From Dipylidium caninum (lineage: Eukaryota; Platyhelminthes; Cestoda; Cyclophyllidea; Dipylidiidae): a DNA stretch of 64,000 nucleotides. This document shows, piece by piece, positions 59,901 to 64,000 of the stretch. The first letter of the stretch is position 1. Each line of letters starts with the position of its first letter. A program made the translations under genes and the position numbers. The stretch is taken from the NCBI GenBank assembly GCA_017562135.1, contig QEYB01001685.1:992001-1056000 (forward strand), in the 5' to 3' direction. The notes below the pieces were generated by a model, which searched no databases, had not been told where the DNA came from, and was given only the letters and a program-made list of their open reading frames with translations.

Positions 59901-62900
59901 TAAAAATGAGCATCCTCTCCTACACTACGATTGTAAAAAGCATAACGCTTGGATGGTAGTAGACGAATAATAGATGACACATGGGTCACAGCTTGGAACT
60001 CGGTCCAAGCCAGACAGAGAAATGGAGGGACGGTGTTTGGAGTAACCCGATAAATCTAATAGAGCTCATTTGAACTTCGAGGCGTTGTGTTGGTATTGTA
60101 AAGCAATGTTGGAGTAAATAAGCCTCGCAAGACATCGTGGGTGCCTAGCACCTTTCCGTAAGCGGCGTCTTCTTATTTCCTCATAAACCACCGACTAACG
60201 AACTTTCAGTTGCTGCTTGAGATCTCAATCTTCATTGCAGTAGGAATTAGCTAAATGTGCGGCCATCTTTAAAATGTAAGTCTGCAGCCGTTTTGCGCAT
60301 TGATGGCGATATGAAACAGGCTCTCCTCCGGTAGTCAAAAGTTCCTATCAAATCAGCCTACATAGACACCTTCCGGTTGCGCCGAGCATGTCATAGTCTG
60401 TGCACACCCCCAAATACGTAATAGTTTTTGAGGAGGACGAGGCGGAGGAGAGGAGGCGGCAGAATTACTACTTTTCCACAGCCCCGCTCTCATTCGAACA
60501 TTATTTGGCAGTACTATCACACTGTTTTTAAAAAGTCATTTCTTTCTGAAAAGCAAGTTGGTTAAGCAACCTCTGGGAACGGAGGAAGAAAATTTCTGCG
60601 GTTGACTTAATTTTAAGATGGGTCCTAGGCCAAAGACAGTTGGGACAATTTACGGGAGATTGAGACTTTTCGGCTACTTCTTTGACAATCATTCCAGTTC
60701 TACATCTTCTAGCCATTATCGCTCACCATTCACCCAAATGACCCCGTACTCAACTCACTTGCGTAGTGGCCGAAGCAGCATTTGGCGCCTGGTTGAAGGG
60801 AGCTTATCGTCGCTGCAATCGCCTCTTCAACGAGGTCCGCGTTCCAGGGCAATTCCTTTTAGGTTTAAATTGTCATAGAAAATGAGGCACAGTGCACTTG
60901 ACCACTTCTTTTGATAAATACAATAAATATAGGCGATCTTAGTTTAATCTGAAACTATGTGTTGCGCTGCGTCAGTATACCCATGAAGAGCAAACGCCAA
61001 AGCCTTCAAAGATGCTTCAACTGTCAGGCTAAACTAATTTTCTTGGAGGATAAATAATCGTCACACAGTGCCAAAAACACTAATTCCAAAATTAGGGGGA
61101 TTTTGGTAGGCTTTTTGAGAGTCCTCCTGACAGATTGGGCTAATTACTTCGCGTCAGCAGCCCCGATCACCCCATCCTCTTGTTGTTTCAGACTAGCACA
61201 TCTTCAAGTCCTCTATGACTGACGAATTAAGACATTTCGGCGGTTGGTAAATCGTAAGGAGAGGGAGGCAGGATACTTCTACGTGACAGAAATGTGGCCC
61301 TTATCTTAAACATAATTTACATGGTTTGACGTGTGGTGAGTAGAAGAAACACCGAAATTAATGGAAAATGCTGCGACTTTGTGAAGAGAACAAACCGATC
61401 TGACGACAGGTAGGACGGGAGGATGCAGAGGACCCGAATCACTCGGCAGACGTTAAATCAGCAAAAGTTGTCAAATTTCCTTACAAGAACCTACGCTGCG
61501 ATGGCAAGGGCACTTGCGTTCAACACTGCCACAGAGTACTTTTCGCTCAGGGAATAAAAGTGAATAATAATCTTTCAGCCTCTTTGTTGATCGTAAAAAC
61601 GCTACTTTGATTATTTATTGTGGTTTGAAATTTCTCCTAGAGTAGCGGGTTATAAAATCATTCATTCTATTCGCAAGTCGAGGTTTGGTCCTTTCTAAGG
61701 GGAAGAGATGGTTAATTCCTTGGCCGGAAAAGTTCTGTGTCTCGATTTCCTTTCTCCCTTTCACCAGTTCTCAGCTGCAACGCAAATATGTGTGGTCTTC
61801 TGGCAAATCGCCTTCAACTGGGACAGGAGGCAATTTTTGTCGACGGATTCTCGGCTGAATCGCTCAGCGGTATTGAAATAAGATTTGAGCGAACAAGAAG
61901 TAGTTATGGCATTGTTGGCAAGGCATCTACCGACGTTTACAACGATCTCCTTCGACACCTGGCCTGGAAACACAAGGCAGCCAAACGCAACTTGACACGC
62001 TGTGTCAGCATTCAGTGCACTGCTACGATTCAAGATGACTCGGCGAAGATACTCTTGTTTCACCGCACCAATCAAGTGGAGACGCAGGTAACACACAGAC
62101 GTTTGTTCGGTGATAGCCTAATTCCCTGCCTGGATACGGTGGAGCGTGGGTTTTGAGAAATTGTCTTCCATTACATTGTGCTTGGTGCTTTGAATAGCCT
62201 CTAGGCACAATCGGTTTAGAGTATATGGCACAATGCGTTGATTCTGGACTGCCCGGTGAAATGGGGAATAAAACAGCCCATTACCTGGCCACTTACTTTG
62301 AAACTCTATCTGCGTAGCGATGAAAACTTTTTTGGGGGGGGGTGGGGGTGGAGGGGGCGCGGAGTGTTTAATGAACCCTGGCAGAAACGAATGGTGTTGA
62401 GAGAAAGGGAGGGAGGGAAGAAGGGAAAAATGAAACTACGCATAATTTCGAGTGCGAAAGAGAGATTGGAATTAAAGTATATCTTTGCCGCGAAGGTTTG
62501 AAACAATCTAACTTTTCGAGGCGACGTCCACTTTCAACCAGAGAATGCCTGATAGTTGTGGCATTCACATCCGTCACTTACATCCTCATACCGCATCTAG
62601 ATGGGAAAGAGTACAGTATGACCGATCAGGCAACTTAGGAAATTTACATGGCCTCAAAATTTCGTCCAGCATATTTCAGTACACGAGAGGAATTTGAAGG
62701 TCCGGACACACTGGAACTCAATTTTTGCCAATGCGATTTAGCATCCCGACGGTGTGAACGTTCATTCATCCTTTTTCAATGTTTTCGGTTGTCTTTGACT
62801 TTCTACTACGTAGACGGTTGCATAAAAGTCTTGGAATGCGTCCTCCTCCAGACTCAAGCAGTATTATGGAATAAACAATCAACTTACGCAATTGTCAGGA

Positions 62901-64000
62901 CTTTTCTGAAAAGTATGTCGATGCATAGAGATTATCACTGAAACATGCCAATAGGACCTAGAAAGTTGTTACTGGTTAACCGGAATTATTTTCGCGAAAT
63001 ATCATTTATTTCCCCTTTAACCAACTAATATTTTGATTGTTGTACTGAGGAGGCGGCTTAAGGAAGAAAGGGGTTTTCTTCTCTCTTCCAGTTTCGCATT
63101 GTTGACGGAAAGGCGGTTGACACGTCAGGGGTAGAACTAATTGACCTAGACAATAAAAGGGTCTTCTTCGATGACTTCCACCCGGTCGCGTATCCCCTCC
63201 ATGGAGACCGCAGGACAAAGGTTAGTATAAAACGAAACATGGTCTCTTGTTGAAGGTAGAGTCACGGCCTTGCATGAGCTTACTTAACAATGAAAATGGG
63301 CTGCAGCCCCTCTTAATGAGGAGGACCTTAAGCATCCAACTACGTGACCGTCTTTTCTCAAAGTACCGTGAAATGCGCGTTTTCTCCACTGGAAGAAACT
63401 AGTGCTTCAGGACTTGACAGCCTTGACATATGAACACCAGTCATTAGTACAAAGGGTACTGGGGGAAACTGGTAACCATTATAAGCTGAAGGCTTTATTG
63501 CGGACATGAAAAGGTCTTTTGCTGTTTATTAGTATCTGCGATGCACACCGAACCAACCACCTGATGAAGATCAAGTTGTCAGTGAAGTATTACTGGTGAC
63601 TCGGAAATTACTGACGTGATGCTGTTAACCACGTTGGCATAATTTTCTCTGTGATGTAAAGTGAGGAATAGAGGAACAATTGACTCCATAGTCAGTGGTT
63701 AAATCTACATCGGTGTGTGTCACTTCAAATAGAAATGAGTGATTTAAGCAAGAGGCGTTGGGGATTCGCTTCTTGAGATTGCATTTCTTGTAATGCGATT
63801 GTAGACGCACAGCTGGAGTTACTGGGTCGGGGTGATAATCCTTGCAGTTGGCTTGATTGTCGTCCTGGCCGGTCTCGTGTGGGTTAGGAACAAGTCGATT
63901 CGTCGACGTCGGTACCGCTCGGCACCGAGTTTCACACAGAATTTCATCACAACCACTGTCGGCTACGTAGCTGCCAATGGCCACTGTCGGGAACAAGATG
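50516..64000 (+). CDS. CLSTN: Calsyntenin (alcadein / CASY-1 family), 3' end beyond window
   Basis: Type I membrane protein that binds kinesin light chain and, in animals studied, acts in neuronal transport and synapses. Exons: 50516-50696, 50770-50969, 51164-51347, 51864-52010, 52947-53186, 54688-54933, 55204-55333, 55365-55506, 55808-55969, 56300-56571, 59522-59829, 61768-62087, 63092-63220 and 63805-64000 (open at the edge), 952 residues so far. All phases agree. Order: signal peptide (MRVPIYVYFLTVWITKFCLA), two cadherin-like repeats, LamG/LNS-like domain, a calsyntenin-specific region with AIECLLDCKP, then the transmembrane helix at about 893-914. Length and helix position fit vertebrate calsyntenin (about 950-980). 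The kinesin-binding WDDS-type motifs would lie past the window. An upstream in-frame Met at 50453 precedes an acceptor and is less likely. Confidence 0.9.
51164..52010 (+). CDS. CLSTN: Calsyntenin exons 3-4: cadherin repeat 2
   Basis: Exon 3 begins KPSHPKWTRPVFHINAP and runs to KIPLFSINATG. Exon 4 continues LLRVRETDIDVEPGTVNTIR and ends ISYCSPRWS, like the vertebrate CKPSWQG junction. The Pro-Val-Phe and the Phe-Ser-Ile-x-x-x-Gly strand identify a cadherin fold. The usual calcium-binding DxNDN linker is absent (SHPKWTRP instead). Confidence 0.82.
52947..55969 (+). CDS. CLSTN: Calsyntenin exons 5-9: LamG/LNS-like domain
   Basis: Exon 5 has ANARLQDCPEEPIQHNPDV, the counterpart of RLETCDEPLW in vertebrates. 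Exon 6 has NDAFQVSFLLWIRQPL (the FTLSFWMKH strand). Exon 7 has RGCVRPELYLLEAETTIEF. Exon 8 has LVEGEWVLMTVIYQSDGKEH (the DDEWHHYAL strand). Exon 9 has VKLFLGRNELE and GIVGAVW. Exons 7 and 8 are separated by a 31 nt intron (55334-55364). Confidence 0.85.
56300..62087 (+). CDS. CLSTN: Calsyntenin exons 10-12: post-LamG region
   Basis: Exon 10 starts GQIADMSLFYGAIIQPSAIE and CLLDCKPHL, equivalent to the family REVIECLYACREGL, then LRLTSYI. Exon 11 begins QCKGSNTTSPLPEVNITLI. Exon 12 (acceptor CACCAG|TTC, chosen for phase) reads SGIEIRFERTRSSYGIVGKA and VYNDLLRHLAW, matching the family's ITVYEEILRQARYR region. The 2.95 kb intron 56572-59521 holds a diverged direct repeat. Confidence 0.87.
57298..57604. 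repeat. Diverged direct repeat, copy A, in calsyntenin intron 10
   Basis: Similar, with many substitutions and small gaps, to 58523-58784. Shared blocks include aatg-gcaaatc, tagtatctagac, ccacc-ctcagttagg, the gtcaactcac-tc stretch and gacactgga. Both copies contain a short related open frame on the minus strand. Confidence 0.7.
58523..58784. repeat. Diverged direct repeat, copy B, in calsyntenin intron 10
   Basis: Partner of 57298-57604 in the same orientation, about 1.2 kb downstream. It reads open on the plus strand for about 90 codons, whereas copy A has stops in that frame. Confidence 0.7.
62334..62357 (+). repeat. G-rich tract with quadruplex potential
   Basis: The runs G9-T-G5-T-GG-A-G5 form four or more G-tracts within 24 nt on the sense strand of calsyntenin intron 12. 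Confidence 0.8.
63092..64000 (+). CDS. CLSTN: Calsyntenin exons 13-14: stalk and transmembrane helix, open at edge
   Basis: Exon 13 (63092-63220) reads FRIVDGKAVDTSGVELIDLD, a juxtamembrane stalk. Exon 14 (63805 onward) reads HSWSYWVGVIILAVGLIVVL and AGLVWV, then RNKSIRRRRYRSAP as the stop-transfer signal, and remains open at 64000. Confidence 0.85.

Overview
The window is 64 kb of eukaryotic, intron-rich DNA, most likely from a flatworm and plausibly a cestode. Reasons: five multi-exon genes of animal families, a mix of long introns (up to about 9.5 kb) with a class of 30-36 nt introns, moderate GC, and animal-specific domain architectures whose sequences are clearly not vertebrate. Species cannot be fixed from sequence alone. 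All exon models were built by hand from splice sites, reading phase and remembered family alignments; no search was run.

Layout. (1) Positions 1-10921, minus strand: nine exons of a ceramide transfer protein (CERT: PH domain, serine-repeat motif, coiled coil, FFAT-like motif, START domain). Its 3' end runs off the left edge. (2) 12576-20525, plus: seven exons of an R7-family RGS protein (DEP, DHEX, divergent GGL, RGS). It is head-to-head with CERT across a 1.65 kb shared upstream region. (3) 23147-28911, plus: about 14 exons of a Rab escort protein (REP/CHM). (4) 32502-48683, plus: four exons of a single-pass membrane protein with a MAM-like ectodomain, an Arg-rich tail and a PPLY motif; I do not recognise it as a named gene. 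(5) 50516-64000, plus: fourteen exons of a calsyntenin (signal peptide, two degenerate cadherin repeats, LamG/LNS domain, transmembrane helix), running off the right edge.

The genes do not form an operon. They share a loose theme of membrane traffic and signalling: ceramide transfer from ER to Golgi, G-protein shut-off, Rab prenylation, and two surface proteins.

The most striking non-gene structure is a nearly identical 1.8 kb sequence present twice in opposite orientation, in introns 1 and 3 of the MAM gene. It brackets exons 2 and 3, which is the geometry that favours back-splicing (circular RNA) or inversion of the segment between. Other points: two single-base frame disruptions (CERT near 2020-2090, REP at a T-run at 26639), ultrashort introns in three genes, a divergent pair of direct repeats in a calsyntenin intron, short tandem duplications, and acceptor-like AG directly before several start codons (possible spliced-leader trans-splicing).
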